From: Flavobacterium sp. KS-LB2
GTDB taxonomy: Bacteria; Bacteroidota; Bacteroidia; Flavobacteriales; Flavobacteriaceae
DNA: 64,000 bases
Assembly (NCBI RefSeq): GCF_036895565.1
Contig: NZ_CP145904.1
Coordinates: 2,604,001 to 2,668,000, forward strand
Reading direction: 5' to 3'
Shown here: in pieces, positions 8,314-17,820 of the stretch
Layout: each line of letters begins with the position of its first letter
Position numbering within the stretch: position 1 is the first letter of the stretch
Program-made: the position numbers and the translations under genes
Notes under the pieces: model-generated
What the model saw: only the letters and a program-made list of their open reading frames with translations
Database searches by the model: none
Told to the model about the DNA's origin: nothing

Positions 8314-8348
8314 AAAAAAAGCTCCGTTTAGTAAACGAAGCTTTTTTT
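8314..8348 (-). terminator. Rho-independent terminator of hisS
   Basis: An 11-bp stem (AGCTCCGTTTA / TAAACGAAGCT) with one G-U pair when read on the minus strand, flanked by A7 and T7 runs. It could act in both directions; hisS (minus) ends 18 bp away. Confidence 0.85.
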
Positions 8349-8365
8349 ATGTTTTTAAAACAAAT

Positions 8366-9736
8366 CTATAACAATGCGGTTTTTAAACCTTCAAAATCAA
8401 CTGCTATTTGTTCCCCGCTCACTAAATTTTTAAGAGAAAAAGAGTTAGAAGCCATTTCTTGCTCCCCTACAATAACGGCAAAAGGAATTGCTCTTTTATC
8501 TGCATGTTGAAACTGCTTTGCTACTTTTGCAGCATCCGGATACAGTTCTACTTTTACACCTGAATTCCTTAATTCTTTGATGGCTTTCATCGCATAAAAA
8601 GCTTCTTTTTCGCCATAATTAATAAACAACGCTTTAGAAGTTGCTGTTACGGTTTCAGGAAATAAATTCAATTCTTCAACAACCAAATAGATCCTATCCA
8701 ATCCAAAAGAAATGCCTACGCCACTCATATTTTTCAATCCAAAAATACCAGTCAAATCATCATATCTACCACCACCACCAATGGATCCCATAGAAACTGA
8801 TTTTGGCGGAGCCACTTCGAAAATAGCACCTGTATAATAATTCAGTCCTCTAGCCAAGGTTACATCCAAGTCTAAAATTGCTGTTGATAATCCCAATTCA
8901 GTAACATTATCACAAATAAAACGAAGCTCTTCAACCCCTTTTATTCCTTCATTAGACTCCGCTAACAAAACAGAAAGTTGGTTTATTTTCTCCGAGATGG
9001 ATCCTGTGAAATTAAATAACGGCTGTACTTTCAGAATTGCTTCCTCTGAAATTCCTTTTTCCATCATTTCTTTTTTCACACCATCCTCACCTATTTTATC
9101 GAGTTTGTCTAGCGCAACTGTGAAGTCTATTAATTTATCTGATGCGCCAATCACTTCAGCAATTCCAGATAATATTTTCCTATTATTGATTTTGACAGTG
9201 ACGCCTTCTAAACCTAAAGCGGTAAAAACAGTATCATATAATTGTACCAATTCTACTTCTTGCCACAAGGATTTAGACCCCACCACATCTGCATCACATT
9301 GAAAAAACTCTCTAAAACGTCCTTTTTGTGGGCGATCAGCTCTCCAAACAGGTTGGATTTGGTATCGTTTGAATGGAAATTCAATGTCGTTTTGATGCTG
9401 CACTACGTAACGAGCAAAGGGAACAGTCAAATCATAACGCAATGCTTTCTCAGAAATACTTGCTGTTAATTTAGTACTGTCTTTATTTTCTAGGTGCGTC
9501 GCATTGGCTTTCGCCAAATAGTCTCCAGAATTCAATATTTTAAAAATCAATCGGTCACCTTCTTCTCCGTATTTCCCCATTAAGGTTTCGGAGTTTTCGA
9601 AAGAAGGCGTTTCTATGGGTTGAAAACCAAATTTCTCGAAATTACTTTTTATAATCTGAATGATATAGTGTCGTTTTGCCACCTCCGTTGGTGAAAAATC
9701 TCTTGTCCCTTTTGGAATACTCGGTTTTGATGCCAT
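8366..9736 (-). CDS. hisS: Histidine--tRNA ligase
   Basis: 456 aa from the chosen start [14 protein letters not shown]. The longer frame to 9808 adds 24 residues with no family resemblance. Class II synthetase: motif 1 around the N-terminal helix after [11 protein letters not shown], motif 2 [19 protein letters not shown], the histidine-specific [14 protein letters not shown], motif 3 [12 protein letters not shown], and an anticodon-binding domain in the last 90 residues. It charges tRNA-His with histidine in the cytosol. It is a single-gene unit with its own terminator. Confidence 0.96.
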   Translation of the reverse strand: MASKPSIPKGTRDFSPTEVAKRHYIIQIIKSNFEKFGFQPIETPSFENSETLMGKYGEEGDRLIFKILNSGDYLAKANATHLENKDSTKLTASISEKALRYDLTVPFARYVVQHQNDIEFPFKRYQIQPVWRADRPQKGRFREFFQCDADVVGSKSLWQEVELVQLYDTVFTALGLEGVTVKINNRKILSGIAEVIGASDKLIDFTVALDKLDKIGEDGVKKEMMEKGISEEAILKVQPLFNFTGSISEKINQLSVLLAESNEGIKGVEELRFICDNVTELGLSTAILDLDVTLARGLNYYTGAIFEVAPPKSVSMGSIGGGGRYDDLTGIFGLKNMSGVGISFGLDRIYLVVEELNLFPETVTATSKALFINYGEKEAFYAMKAIKELRNSGVKVELYPDAAKVAKQFQHADKRAIPFAVIVGEQEMASNSFSLKNLVSGEQIAVDFEGLKTALL

Positions 9737-9885
9737 TATTTTGATATATGATTTTACGATAAAAGAGAGATGACATAAGATATTCGATGTCGAGATACCT
9801 TTGACCAAAACTCTAAATACGGTGCAAATATCTTATTTTTAAAATTATTCTCTTTAGAAATTTCATCATTTTATTGCAGAACGGT

Positions 9886-10029
9886 TAGCCCCGAGTGAAG
9901 TGAAAATACAAAAGCGAAAAATAATAGTGTTTTATTGCCGGAAAGAGCGACCGCAGGAAGCTCCTTTCTGGGAATTAAAAACAAATTATTTTTGCTTTAG
10001 GATTGTAACGAAAAGCGGGAAAAAGCTTC
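9886..10029 (+). repeat. Dispersed hairpin-cored intergenic element, copy B
   Basis: Starts TAGCCCCGAGTGAAGTGAAA and ends GCGGGAAAAAGCTTC. The outer core arms AAAGCGAAAAATAAT and ATTATTTTTGCTTT pair with one irregularity. Inside is a second GC-richer hairpin (CCGGAAAGAGC / GCTCCTTTCTGGG). It fills most of the 372-bp gap between hisS and the FtsX-type permease. I see no other feature in that gap. Confidence 0.8.
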
Positions 10030-10108
10030 AAATAGGAGCGATTACAATAAATTAGTCCTTAGCTGAAGAAAATTTGTAACAAAAATTGTATTTTCGTGTC
10101 AAACTGCT

Positions 10109-11353
10109 ATGATGTTAAAATTATTTAAAGAAAATATTCGAATTGCTTTCGGTTCCATCAGAACACAATTGTTGAGAACCGTTCTTACTGTGTTGATTAT
10201 CGCTATTGGAATCACAGCTTTAGTTAGTATCCTTACTGTTGTTTCTGCTTTAGAAAACACGATCTCCTCTGATTTTGCATCGATGGGAGCCAATACCTTC
10301 AACATAAAACAGTATGAGAACACGACAAGAAATCGTGGCGGTAACGAGCGAGAAATAATCAATCCAATTATTTCTTATCCTGAAGCAGTGGCTTTTAAGA
10401 ATAAATACAGTTACCCATTTACCCAAACATCTTTATCTTTTACAGCAACATCAGCTGCCGAAATAAAATATGAATCCACTAAAACGGATCCAGAAAATGC
10501 TATTGTGGGTGTTGATGAATTTTTTATGACTAACTCCGGATTAGAAACGAGTTCTGGACGAAATTTTACAGGATTTGACATAGAGAATAATGCTTATGTG
10601 TGCGTTGTAGGTTCTGATTTTGAGAAAGGATTACTGAAAGATGTGAATCCTATTGATAAAACCATCTCCATCCGTGGGGCAAAATTTAAGGTTATTGGTG
10701 TTTTGAAAGAAAAAGGATCCACGTTTGGCAACAGTCAAGACTTGCGTGTTTTAATTCCGATTCAATTAGCGAGATCCTTATTCACAGCACCTAACATTAA
10801 TTATACCGTCAGCGTTATGGTTGGCAAAAAAGAATTATTAGACCAAGCCTTAGACAATGCAACAAGTACGATGCGTAGGGTGCGTAAACTAAGTCCTGTA
10901 AAAGACAATAATTTTGGTGTCGTACGCAGTGATGATCTTATTAATAGAATCCTTGGAATCACAAAATATCTTGGACTTGCCTCATGGCTAATTGGTATTA
11001 TTACCGTTCTTGGATCTTCGATTGCTTTAATGAACATTATGATTGTTTCAGTTACGGAACGTACCCGCGAAATAGGCGTCCGAAAAGCATTAGGAGCCAA
11101 AAAAACAACTATTGCCTTTCAGTTTTTTATTGAAACCTTACTTATTGGTCAATTAGGCGGATTGGTAGGTATAATTTTTGGAATATTAATTGGTTTTGGT
11201 ATTGCAACCGCTATGAGTTTTGCTTTTGTAATTCCGTGGAGCGCAATTATGGCGGCATTTATCACCAGTTTTATGGTAGCTATTGCTTCTGGCTTATATC
11301 CTGCAATTAAAGCGGCTATGCTAGACCCAATTGAAGCATTGCGATACGAGTAA
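10109..11353 (+). CDS. MacB/FtsX-type ABC transporter permease
   Basis: 414 aa. One N-terminal membrane helix (about 22-45) follows the conserved NIRIAFGSIRTQLLRTVLTV stretch. A periplasmic MacB-PCD domain (about 50-275) comes next, then three C-terminal helices with the FtsX-domain signature SVTERTREIGVRKALGAKK. This is the four-helix MacB architecture used for mechanotransmission in lipoprotein or peptide export. No ATPase or membrane-fusion gene is adjacent, so the partner must be encoded elsewhere. Two adjacent ATGs (10109, 10112) could start it. Confidence 0.88.
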   Translation: MMLKLFKENIRIAFGSIRTQLLRTVLTVLIIAIGITALVSILTVVSALENTISSDFASMGANTFNIKQYENTTRNRGGNEREIINPIISYPEAVAFKNKYSYPFTQTSLSFTATSAAEIKYESTKTDPENAIVGVDEFFMTNSGLETSSGRNFTGFDIENNAYVCVVGSDFEKGLLKDVNPIDKTISIRGAKFKVIGVLKEKGSTFGNSQDLRVLIPIQLARSLFTAPNINYTVSVMVGKKELLDQALDNATSTMRRVRKLSPVKDNNFGVVRSDDLINRILGITKYLGLASWLIGIITVLGSSIALMNIMIVSVTERTREIGVRKALGAKKTTIAFQFFIETLLIGQLGGLVGIIFGILIGFGIATAMSFAFVIPWSAIMAAFITSFMVAIASGLYPAIKAAMLDPIEALRYE

Positions 11354-11433
11354 TCCCCTTAACCACCAAAGGCGGAATAAAAGAAGTGATTTGTATTTAG
11401 TCAGCAGGATTTGAAACAGAATACTGCGATTGA

Positions 11434-12291
11434 TTACTGAACACTTCCCTTAGTCATCCTATCATTCCCGTAAATATCTTTTCGCAATTCAACATTTTTA
11501 AAATTCATTTTTTCGAGTAAATCAACCATTTCAGAACCTAAATACTGATTGATTTCAAAAAACAACAATCCATTTGCAGTTAGGTTTTTTTGAGCTAATT
11601 CGGCTATTTTTTTATAAAAAATCAACGCATCATTATCTGCTACAAAAAGAGCCAAATGCGGTTCATTGTCTAAAACATTTTTCTTGATTTCCTCTTTTTC
11701 TAAATTACGAACATACGGTGGATTTGAAACTATAATGTCAAATTGCTGCAATAAATCCTCTGTTTCAAGAATGTTTTGGCATATAAAAGTAACACTCACT
11801 TTATTACTAACTGCATTTTTTTGGGCTATAGCCAAAGCTTTTTCCGAAACATCTATGGCAAAAACCTGTGCATTCGGAATATTTTTTGCCAATGCAATCG
11901 CGATACAACCGCTTCCAGTTCCAATATCCAAAATACGGATATTTTGACTTTCAACTTTTGACTTTTGGCTCTCTAAAATCCATTCGACTAATTCTTGAGT
12001 TTCAGGTCTGGGAATCAAAACGTTCTCATTGACTTCAAAATCCAATCCATAAAAACTTGTTTTCCCCAATAAATATTGAATTGGAATTTCTTTTTTAAGT
12101 TCTTCCAGAATTGAATTCCAAACTACAATTTCTTCTTCCGAAAAAAGTAAATCTGGTTGCAACGCCAAATCTATACGTTTGAGTTTTTGTTTTTCTTCCA
12201 AAATCAAATAAAAGAAACTTTCTGATTCTCCCGCATCATAAATTGGTGTCAGTTCTTGAATAAATTGGTTTCTATATTCTTTTATTTTCAT
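11434..12291 (-). CDS. prmC: Peptide chain release factor N5-glutamine methyltransferase PrmC
   Basis: 285 aa. An N-terminal helical domain (1-95) precedes the SAM-binding Rossmann domain with DIGTGSGCIAIALA and the substrate motif SNPPYV, which holds the Gln of the release-factor GGQ loop. The family upstream motif LIPRPETQELVEW is also present. It methylates RF1/RF2 to help termination. It lies 53 bp after a GNAT gene on the same strand and may be co-transcribed with it. Confidence 0.94.
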   Translation of the reverse strand: MKIKEYRNQFIQELTPIYDAGESESFFYLILEEKQKLKRIDLALQPDLLFSEEEIVVWNSILEELKKEIPIQYLLGKTSFYGLDFEVNENVLIPRPETQELVEWILESQKSKVESQNIRILDIGTGSGCIAIALAKNIPNAQVFAIDVSEKALAIAQKNAVSNKVSVTFICQNILETEDLLQQFDIIVSNPPYVRNLEKEEIKKNVLDNEPHLALFVADNDALIFYKKIAELAQKNLTANGLLFFEINQYLGSEMVDLLEKMNFKNVELRKDIYGNDRMTKGSVQ

Positions 12292-12344
12292 TGTTTTATT
12301 TTATGCTGAATCAAATCTGCAATCTTAAATCGTTTACCAAAAAT

Positions 12345-12836
12345 CTACGCTGTTAAATCCTTCAGCATCCAAATAGGACAGCTCGTATGACCCGTACTTC
12401 CCATGGGAGAACAAATATATTCGAACCCTACTTTCTTGTATAATTTTTGAGCATCAAGCATAAAAGGCATGGTTTCTAAATAGCATTTTTCGAAACCAAA
12501 ATCTTTGGCACTTTGCAAGCAAGTTGCCATCATTTGACTTCCTAATCCAAGACCTCTGGTTTCTGGTAAAAAATACATTTTTTGAAGCTCACAGATAGTT
12601 TCAGCTTCATTTTCAAGTGGCGCTATGCCAGCACAGCCAAGAATTTTACCTTCTTTTTCTAGAACAAAATAAACCGATTTTGGCTTACTATATTCCTCAA
12701 ACATTAAATCCAAATACGGATCCTCATAAGCGGTTCCTACCTTTGGGATGTTCAATTCGTCAAAAACAGCTCTAATTAAAGCTGCTACTGCCTTATTATC
12801 TTCTTTCTTTATTTCTCTAATCCTATACTTTTCCAT
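12345..12836 (-). CDS. GNAT family N-acetyltransferase
   Basis: 163 aa single-domain GNAT. The acetyl-CoA motif A is LPETRGLGLGSQMMATCLQSA (FLPETRGLGLGSQM), preceded by the beta-4 strand ICELQKMYF and followed by CYLETMPFMLDAQKLYKKVG. The substrate is not identifiable. It is upstream of prmC on the same strand. A TACTTTTG -7 element is present at 12862-12869. Confidence 0.88.
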   Translation of the reverse strand: MEKYRIREIKKEDNKAVAALIRAVFDELNIPKVGTAYEDPYLDLMFEEYSKPKSVYFVLEKEGKILGCAGIAPLENEAETICELQKMYFLPETRGLGLGSQMMATCLQSAKDFGFEKCYLETMPFMLDAQKLYKKVGFEYICSPMGSTGHTSCPIWMLKDLTA

Positions 12837-12861
12837 TTCTATTGCTAACTAATTTTATATG

Positions 12862-12869
12862 CAAAAGTA
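12862..12869 (-). promoter_or_regulatory. Putative -7 element (TACTTTTG) of the GNAT-prmC unit
   Basis: Minus-strand TACTTTTG about 26 nt before the GNAT start. No correctly spaced TTTG -33 element was seen. Confidence 0.45.
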
Positions 12870-12940
12870 GAAATTGTTTATTGTTATTTTAGAAAGTTTC
12901 AAAACTAATCCCGAAGTTTCGAGGCTAAACCCAAAATAAC

Positions 12941-12948
12941 TACTTTTG
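12941..12948 (+). promoter_or_regulatory. Putative -7 element (TACTTTTG) of ribD
   Basis: TACTTTTG ends only 4 nt before the GTG start of ribD. Either the transcript is nearly leaderless or the ATG at 12974 is the true start. Confidence 0.45.
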
Positions 12949-12952
12949 TACT

Positions 12953-13996
12953 GTGAAAATACATGAAAAATACATGCAACGCTGCATCGAATTAGCCAGA
13001 AATGGTTTGGGAACAACGTATCCAAATCCTTTGGTAGGCAGTGTTATTGTTTATGACAACAAAATCATTGGCGAAGGCTGGCACAAAAAAGCTGGAGAAC
13101 CGCACGCCGAGGTAAACGCAGTGAACTCAGTGAAAGATAAATCGTTGTTGAAAAAAGCGACTATTTATGTGAGTTTAGAACCGTGTAGTCATTTTGGCAA
13201 AACGCCACCTTGTTGTGATTTGATTATCAAAAATAAAATTCCAAATGTAGTTATCGGAACTGTTGACCCCAATATAAAAGTAGCTGGAAACGGAATAAAA
13301 AAACTAATGGAAGCCGGGATACATGTCACTGTTAGAATTCTTGAAGAAGAATGCAATGAACTCAATAAAAGGTTTTTTACATTCCACGAAAAGAAAAGAC
13401 CCTATATTATTTTGAAATGGGCCGAAAGTAAAGATGGTTTTATCGGACCAAAAGAAAAATCAGAAAAGAAACCAGTCTGGATTACAAATCAGTATTCAAG
13501 ACAATTAGTCCATAAATGGCGTACCGAGGAACAAGCGATTCTAGTAGGAACTCAAACAGTGATTGATGACAATCCAAAATTAAATGCACGCGATTGGTCT
13601 GGAAACAATCCAATCAGAGTAGTTTTAGACCAAAACAACCGCATCCCAAAAGACAGCCATGTATTTGACAATCAAGTTAAAACAATCCTATTTTCTAAAT
13701 CGAAACAATCTATTGAGAAAGAAAACTGTATCTTTGAGTATATTGATTTTGAACAAAACATAGCAACACAAGTAATAGAATCGCTATATAAGCATCAAAT
13801 TCAATCCATCATCATCGAAGGCGGACGGCAAACTTTACAAACATTTATTGATGCCAATCTTTGGGATGAAGCAAGAATATTTGTTGGAAATGTTGAATTT
13901 AACGAAGGAACTAAAGCTCCAGATTTTGTTAAGAACCAGTTCAAAAAACAATCTATTGATACTGATCAACTACTATTAATAAGAAACTATGATTAA
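12953..13996 (+). CDS. ribD: Bifunctional riboflavin biosynthesis deaminase/reductase RibD
   Basis: 347 aa starting at GTG (MKIHEKYMQRCIELA). An ATG at codon 8 (12974) is an alternative, but the GTG start keeps the usual N-terminus. The N-terminal zinc deaminase domain has HAEVNAV and PCSHFGKTPPCC (zinc ligands and catalytic Glu). The C-terminal reductase domain (about 146-347) contains LKWAESKDGFI, HKWRTEEQAILVGTQTVIDD and IIEGGRQTLQ. It carries out deamination and ribose reduction on the pyrimidine intermediate of riboflavin synthesis. The next gene overlaps it by 8 bp. The other rib genes are not nearby. Confidence 0.94.
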   Translation: MKIHEKYMQRCIELARNGLGTTYPNPLVGSVIVYDNKIIGEGWHKKAGEPHAEVNAVNSVKDKSLLKKATIYVSLEPCSHFGKTPPCCDLIIKNKIPNVVIGTVDPNIKVAGNGIKKLMEAGIHVTVRILEEECNELNKRFFTFHEKKRPYIILKWAESKDGFIGPKEKSEKKPVWITNQYSRQLVHKWRTEEQAILVGTQTVIDDNPKLNARDWSGNNPIRVVLDQNNRIPKDSHVFDNQVKTILFSKSKQSIEKENCIFEYIDFEQNIATQVIESLYKHQIQSIIIEGGRQTLQTFIDANLWDEARIFVGNVEFNEGTKAPDFVKNQFKKQSIDTDQLLLIRNYD

Positions 13997-14591
13997 CACT
14001 ATACTATTTGATTTTGGAGATATTTTTATCAACTTAGACAAACAAGCTCCGATTGTGGAGTTTACTAAATTAGGCTTAAAAGAATGGTCTGAGGATTTAG
14101 ATAAACTCAATCTATCATTTGAAAAAGGAAAAATTTCTGAACTTGAATTTATTGAAGGCTTTCAGAAACACATGCCTAATGCTTCTATAGATGAGATAAG
14201 AAGTGCTTGGAATACCATTTTATTGGATTTTCCATTGTACAGACTTGAATTTTTACAAATGCTTTCGCAAAAATACCGCTTGTTCTTACTAAGCAATACC
14301 GACGCTATACACATTGATAGCTTTCAGCACAAAGCCGGAGTCACTTTTTACAGAGAATTTTACCAATGTTTTGAAAGGGTATATTTTTCTTTTGAATTAG
14401 GCATGCGAAAACCCGACGCCGAAATTTTTAACTACTTGATAAAAAAACATGATTTAACACCAAAACGCACTTTATTCATTGATGACAAAAAAGAAAATAC
14501 TGACGCAGCCCTTGCATTAGGATTTCAAGTTTGGAATTTACAAGTGGGACAAGAAGATGTTGTTCATCTATTTGACAAAAAAATAATTTAG
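13989..14591 (+). CDS. HAD-IA family phosphatase
   Basis: 200 aa. Motif I TILFDFGDIFINL keeps the nucleophile Asp8; the usual +2 Asp is Gly, as in the YihX-like group. Motif II is LLSNTDA, and the C-terminal acid motif is LFIDDKKENTDAA. The four-helix cap is inserted after motif I. YihX-like enzymes hydrolyse small phosphate esters such as sugar phosphates or FMN. Its start overlaps the last 8 bp of ribD, so translation may be coupled. A role in the riboflavin-pathway dephosphorylation step is tempting but only inferred from position. Confidence 0.85.
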   Translation: MINTILFDFGDIFINLDKQAPIVEFTKLGLKEWSEDLDKLNLSFEKGKISELEFIEGFQKHMPNASIDEIRSAWNTILLDFPLYRLEFLQMLSQKYRLFLLSNTDAIHIDSFQHKAGVTFYREFYQCFERVYFSFELGMRKPDAEIFNYLIKKHDLTPKRTLFIDDKKENTDAALALGFQVWNLQVGQEDVVHLFDKKII

Positions 14592-14602
14592 AAAAGTACC
14601 TT

Positions 14603-15232
14603 TTGGAATTTAAAGACACGTACAACACCATTGATTTCGCTTGTGAAGAAGTAGTATTCAAAGAGAAAAATAGCAAGTTTTTTGGTTATGCTTTTCCAAT
14701 TCAATCAGAAGAAGAAGTAAAACCACTTATCGAAACGTTACGAAAACAACACCCTAATGCTGGACATTTTTGTTATGCCTATCAAATAGGCGCTGATGTT
14801 ATAACGTATAGAGCAAATGATGATGGCGAACCTAGTAATAGTGCAGGAATGCCTATTTATGGACAAATCCAGTCTTTTTCAGTAACCAATGTACTTATTG
14901 TTGTCGTTCGAATATTTGGTGGCGTAAAATTAGGCGTTGGAGGATTAATCTCCGCTTACAAAACGACCGCACAAATGGCCCTTGAAGCCTGTGAAATTGT
15001 CGAAAAAACGATAGATATTCATTTTACAATCACATTTGATTACAAAAACATGAATAAAGTAATGCGGGTAATTAAGGAAAAAAAACTTGAAATTGTAAAT
15101 CAAGAAATGGAAATAAATGAAGATTCAGGACTTCCGATAGGCAAAATTGAAATAAAAACTCGAAAAAAAAATGCCGAAATGGTATTCGACATTTTTAAAT
15201 CAATGTTTGAAATCGATATAAAACGACTCTAA
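14603..15232 (+). CDS. YigZ/IMPACT family protein (UPF0029)
   Basis: 209 aa from a TTG start 11 bp after the HAD gene. The IMPACT domain carries RANDDGEPSNSAGMPIYGQI and VVVRIFGGVKLGVGGLISAY. A shorter C-terminal ferredoxin-like domain follows (about 130-209). The family is related to elongation-factor fold domains and to the eukaryotic translational regulator IMPACT; its bacterial function is unsettled. Probably the third gene of the ribD unit. Confidence 0.88.
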   Translation: MEFKDTYNTIDFACEEVVFKEKNSKFFGYAFPIQSEEEVKPLIETLRKQHPNAGHFCYAYQIGADVITYRANDDGEPSNSAGMPIYGQIQSFSVTNVLIVVVRIFGGVKLGVGGLISAYKTTAQMALEACEIVEKTIDIHFTITFDYKNMNKVMRVIKEKKLEIVNQEMEINEDSGLPIGKIEIKTRKKNAEMVFDIFKSMFEIDIKRL

Positions 15233-15261
15233 TTTCTACTCAAAATTGCTGTTTTTATAAT

Positions 15262-15666
15262 TTATTCTATTGTTTTTAAGAGTTCTAAAATATAATCTGG
15301 CGGAGCCGTTGGGCGACCTGTTTTTAAGGCCACAAAAACAAGGATAAATTGGGCTGTTGTTAATAACTCATCAGACTCATTATAAATAGCGCAATCAAAT
15401 TCTATCTTCACAGAACTCTGACTTTTGAAAACCGTATGAACGGTTAGCAACTCATCATAGCGTGCTGATTTTTTATAATTTATATTCATAGAAACTATTG
15501 GAAGTGCAATACCACTTTCTTCCATGTTTTTATATGAAATCCCTTTGTTTCTAAGCCATTCCACTCTTCCTATCTCAAAATAAGGAATGTAATTTCCATG
15601 ATATACAACGCCCATTTGGTCCGTTTCAGAGTAACGAACCCTAACTTGTATTTGATGATCTTTCAT
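15262..15666 (-). CDS. Hotdog-fold acyl-CoA thioesterase (YbgC/FadM type)
   Basis: 134 aa, the usual size. The signature RYSETDQMGVVYHGNYIPYFE (residues 11-31) includes the catalytic Asp and the hotdog-helix of 4-hydroxybenzoyl-CoA thioesterase-like enzymes. These hydrolyse acyl-CoA or acyl-ACP thioesters in the cytosol. It is divergent from dnaA and convergent with the YigZ gene. The 184-bp divergent gap holds a 10-bp palindrome (15709-15731). Confidence 0.9.
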   Translation of the reverse strand: MKDHQIQVRVRYSETDQMGVVYHGNYIPYFEIGRVEWLRNKGISYKNMEESGIALPIVSMNINYKKSARYDELLTVHTVFKSQSSVKIEFDCAIYNESDELLTTAQFILVFVALKTGRPTAPPDYILELLKTIE

Positions 15667-15708
15667 TAATTATGTATTAAAATTTTTAAATTTAAAAAGC
15701 TCCTTACA

Positions 15709-15731
15709 ACAATAATTTGGAAAATTATTGT
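15709..15731. repeat. 10-bp inverted repeat in the dnaA/thioesterase divergent region
   Basis: ACAATAATTT, 3-nt loop, AAATTATTGT. No DnaA box (TTATnCACA) was found around it. It could be an operator for either gene. Confidence 0.5.
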
Positions 15732-15850
15732 CCAATATATTTTTTTTTACAGAAATTTGTTCACATATTTGTTACCCCGATAAATAATAGAATTTCACAC
15801 TTTTTTTAGTAAGATAAAAATTACCAATTAAAAATAATTTAATAGAATAT

Positions 15851-17278
15851 ATGAACAAAACTGCTCAATCAGTATGGGAAAACTGTTTGTCTTTCATAAA
15901 AGACAACATTCAGGATCAAGCTTACAAAACTTGGTTCGAACCAATCAAATCAGTTGAACTTACCGATAACGCATTATATATTCAAGTTCCAAGTAAATTT
16001 TTCTACGAATGGCTAGAAGAACACTATGTGAAATTATTAAAAGTTGCCCTTACCAAAGAACTGGGGAAAAATGCAAAGTTACTCTATAAAATTAGAATGG
16101 AAAACACTTATGGCAACAAACAACCGTTTACGGAGCAATTGCCAAGTGCCAATAGAGTTCCTATGAAGCCTCAAGAAGTAGATGCGCCATTCAAAAACTT
16201 AAACCCTGAATTAAAAAATCCTTTTGTAATCCCAGGGATTCGAAATTTAAAAATTGAATCTCAACTAAATGCAAATTATAGTTTTGATAATTTTCTGGAA
16301 GGAGATTCCAACAGATTAGCGCGTTCAGCAGGTATGGCTGTTGCCAATAAACCTGGAGGAACTTCGTTTAATCCTTTATTGATATTTGGTGGAGTTGGAC
16401 TCGGGAAAACACACTTAGCACATGCTATTGGTGTGGAGATAAAAGACAAATACCCTGAAAAAACTGTTTTATACATTTCAGCAGAGATTTTCACACAACA
16501 ATATATTGACTCGGTTAAGAAAAACAACCGAAATGATTTCATTCACTTCTATCAATTAATTGATGTTTTAATTATTGATGATGTACAATTCCTTTCAGGA
16601 AAGTCAGGAACACAGGATGTTTTTTTCCATATATTCAATTATTTGCATCAAAATGGAAAACAGGTAATCTTGACATCAGACAAGGCACCAGTTGACATGC
16701 AAGATATTGAACAACGCTTATTATCGCGTTTCAAATGGGGATTGTCTGCTGAATTGCACCAACCCGATTATGAAACTAGGATTTCTATCCTAAAAAACAT
16801 ATTGTACAGAGATGGTGTTGAAATCCCAGAAGAAATAATAGAATATGTTGCTAGAAACATCAAATCGAATGTAAGAGAACTTGAAGGAGCAATAATTTCA
16901 CTGATTGCACAATCTTCCTTTAACAAAAAAGAAGTTACACTTGAGCTTGCCAAAAGTGTAGTTGAAAAATTTGTAAAAAATGTAAAACGAGAAATTTCTA
17001 TCGATTATATTCAAAAAATTGTTTCGGATTATTTCCAATTGGATTTAGAAACATTACAATCAAAAACCAGAAAAAGGCACGTTGTTCAAGCAAGACAATT
17101 GGCCATGTTTTTTGCTAAAAAATTCACCAAAGCATCTTTGGCAAATATTGGCTCCCAAATTGGAGACCGTGATCACGCCACCGTATTACATGCCTGCAAA
17201 ACCGTTGACAATTTAGTGGCAACCGACAAACAATTTAAAAAATTTGTGGAAGACATTAATAAAAAATTAACGCTGTAA
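15851..17278 (+). CDS. dnaA: Chromosomal replication initiator protein DnaA
   Basis: 475 aa with all four domains. N-terminal domain I (about 1-85) carries VWENCLSFIKDNI. A short linker follows. The AAA+ domain has Walker A FGGVGLGKTH (179-188), Walker B LIIDD (240-244) and a sensor-2 region. The C-terminal helix-turn-helix domain carries the signature GDRDHATVLHACKTVDNL and binds DnaA boxes. It starts chromosome replication. No DnaA-box cluster is visible on either side, so the origin is probably elsewhere, as in many Bacteroidota. The phosphatase gene starts 7 bp after its stop. Confidence 0.97.
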   Translation: MNKTAQSVWENCLSFIKDNIQDQAYKTWFEPIKSVELTDNALYIQVPSKFFYEWLEEHYVKLLKVALTKELGKNAKLLYKIRMENTYGNKQPFTEQLPSANRVPMKPQEVDAPFKNLNPELKNPFVIPGIRNLKIESQLNANYSFDNFLEGDSNRLARSAGMAVANKPGGTSFNPLLIFGGVGLGKTHLAHAIGVEIKDKYPEKTVLYISAEIFTQQYIDSVKKNNRNDFIHFYQLIDVLIIDDVQFLSGKSGTQDVFFHIFNYLHQNGKQVILTSDKAPVDMQDIEQRLLSRFKWGLSAELHQPDYETRISILKNILYRDGVEIPEEIIEYVARNIKSNVRELEGAIISLIAQSSFNKKEVTLELAKSVVEKFVKNVKREISIDYIQKIVSDYFQLDLETLQSKTRKRHVVQARQLAMFFAKKFTKASLANIGSQIGDRDHATVLHACKTVDNLVATDKQFKKFVEDINKKLTL

Positions 17279-17285
17279 ACGCATC

Positions 17286-17753
17286 ATGTCTGTAAAAATT
17301 TTAATGGTCTGTTTAGGCAATATTTGTCGATCACCCTTAGCCGAAGGTATTTTAGCATCAAAGCTCCCAAAAAACAAATTCAAAGTTGATTCAGCAGGAA
17401 CAGGTTCTTGGCATGTTGGCCATAAACCAGATGATCGTTCCATTGCTGTAGCAAAAAAAAATAAAATTAATATTGCAGATCAAAAAGGAAGACAATTCAG
17501 TAAATCTGATTTCAATGCTTTTGATTATATCTATGTAATGGATAATTCTAATTACAATGATGTTATAGAACTTGCCGAAAATCAAGAACAAAAACAAAAA
17601 GTCAAATTAATTTTAGATGAATTATTTCCAAATGAAAAAGTAGATGTTCCAGATCCTTATTTTGGTTTATCCAATGGATTTGAAATAGTGTATACTATGC
17701 TTGATGAAGTTTGCGATATAATTGCAAAAAAATTAATTGAAAAACATCAATAG
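17286..17753 (+). CDS. Low-molecular-weight protein-tyrosine phosphatase
   Basis: 155 aa. The P-loop CLGNICRS gives the CX5R active site (Cys9, Arg15) at the N-terminus, and the general acid Asp lies in VPDPYFG near residue 122. Fold and length are standard for this family, which in bacteria removes phosphate from Tyr-phosphorylated proteins. It starts 7 bp after dnaA and is probably co-transcribed. No tyrosine kinase is nearby. Confidence 0.93.
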   Translation: MSVKILMVCLGNICRSPLAEGILASKLPKNKFKVDSAGTGSWHVGHKPDDRSIAVAKKNKINIADQKGRQFSKSDFNAFDYIYVMDNSNYNDVIELAENQEQKQKVKLILDELFPNEKVDVPDPYFGLSNGFEIVYTMLDEVCDIIAKKLIEKHQ

Positions 17754-17820
17754 TCCTTTGAGGTTAAATTTTCCCAATAAATCAACAGAAAATTTACTCT
17801 AAAAACCTAAAACTACAACA

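Noticed and set aside
8997..9302. 101-codon plus-strand ORF inside hisS
   Set aside because: Antisense shadow of hisS; no signal peptide or domain.
10099..10362. 87-codon minus-strand ORF over the start of the FtsX-type permease gene
   Set aside because: Pure antisense shadow of a well-supported gene; it has no recognisable domain.
15667..15850. Replication origin next to dnaA
   Set aside because: No DnaA-box cluster, no AT-rich 13-mers in series; only one palindrome. Origins in Bacteroidota are often not beside dnaA.
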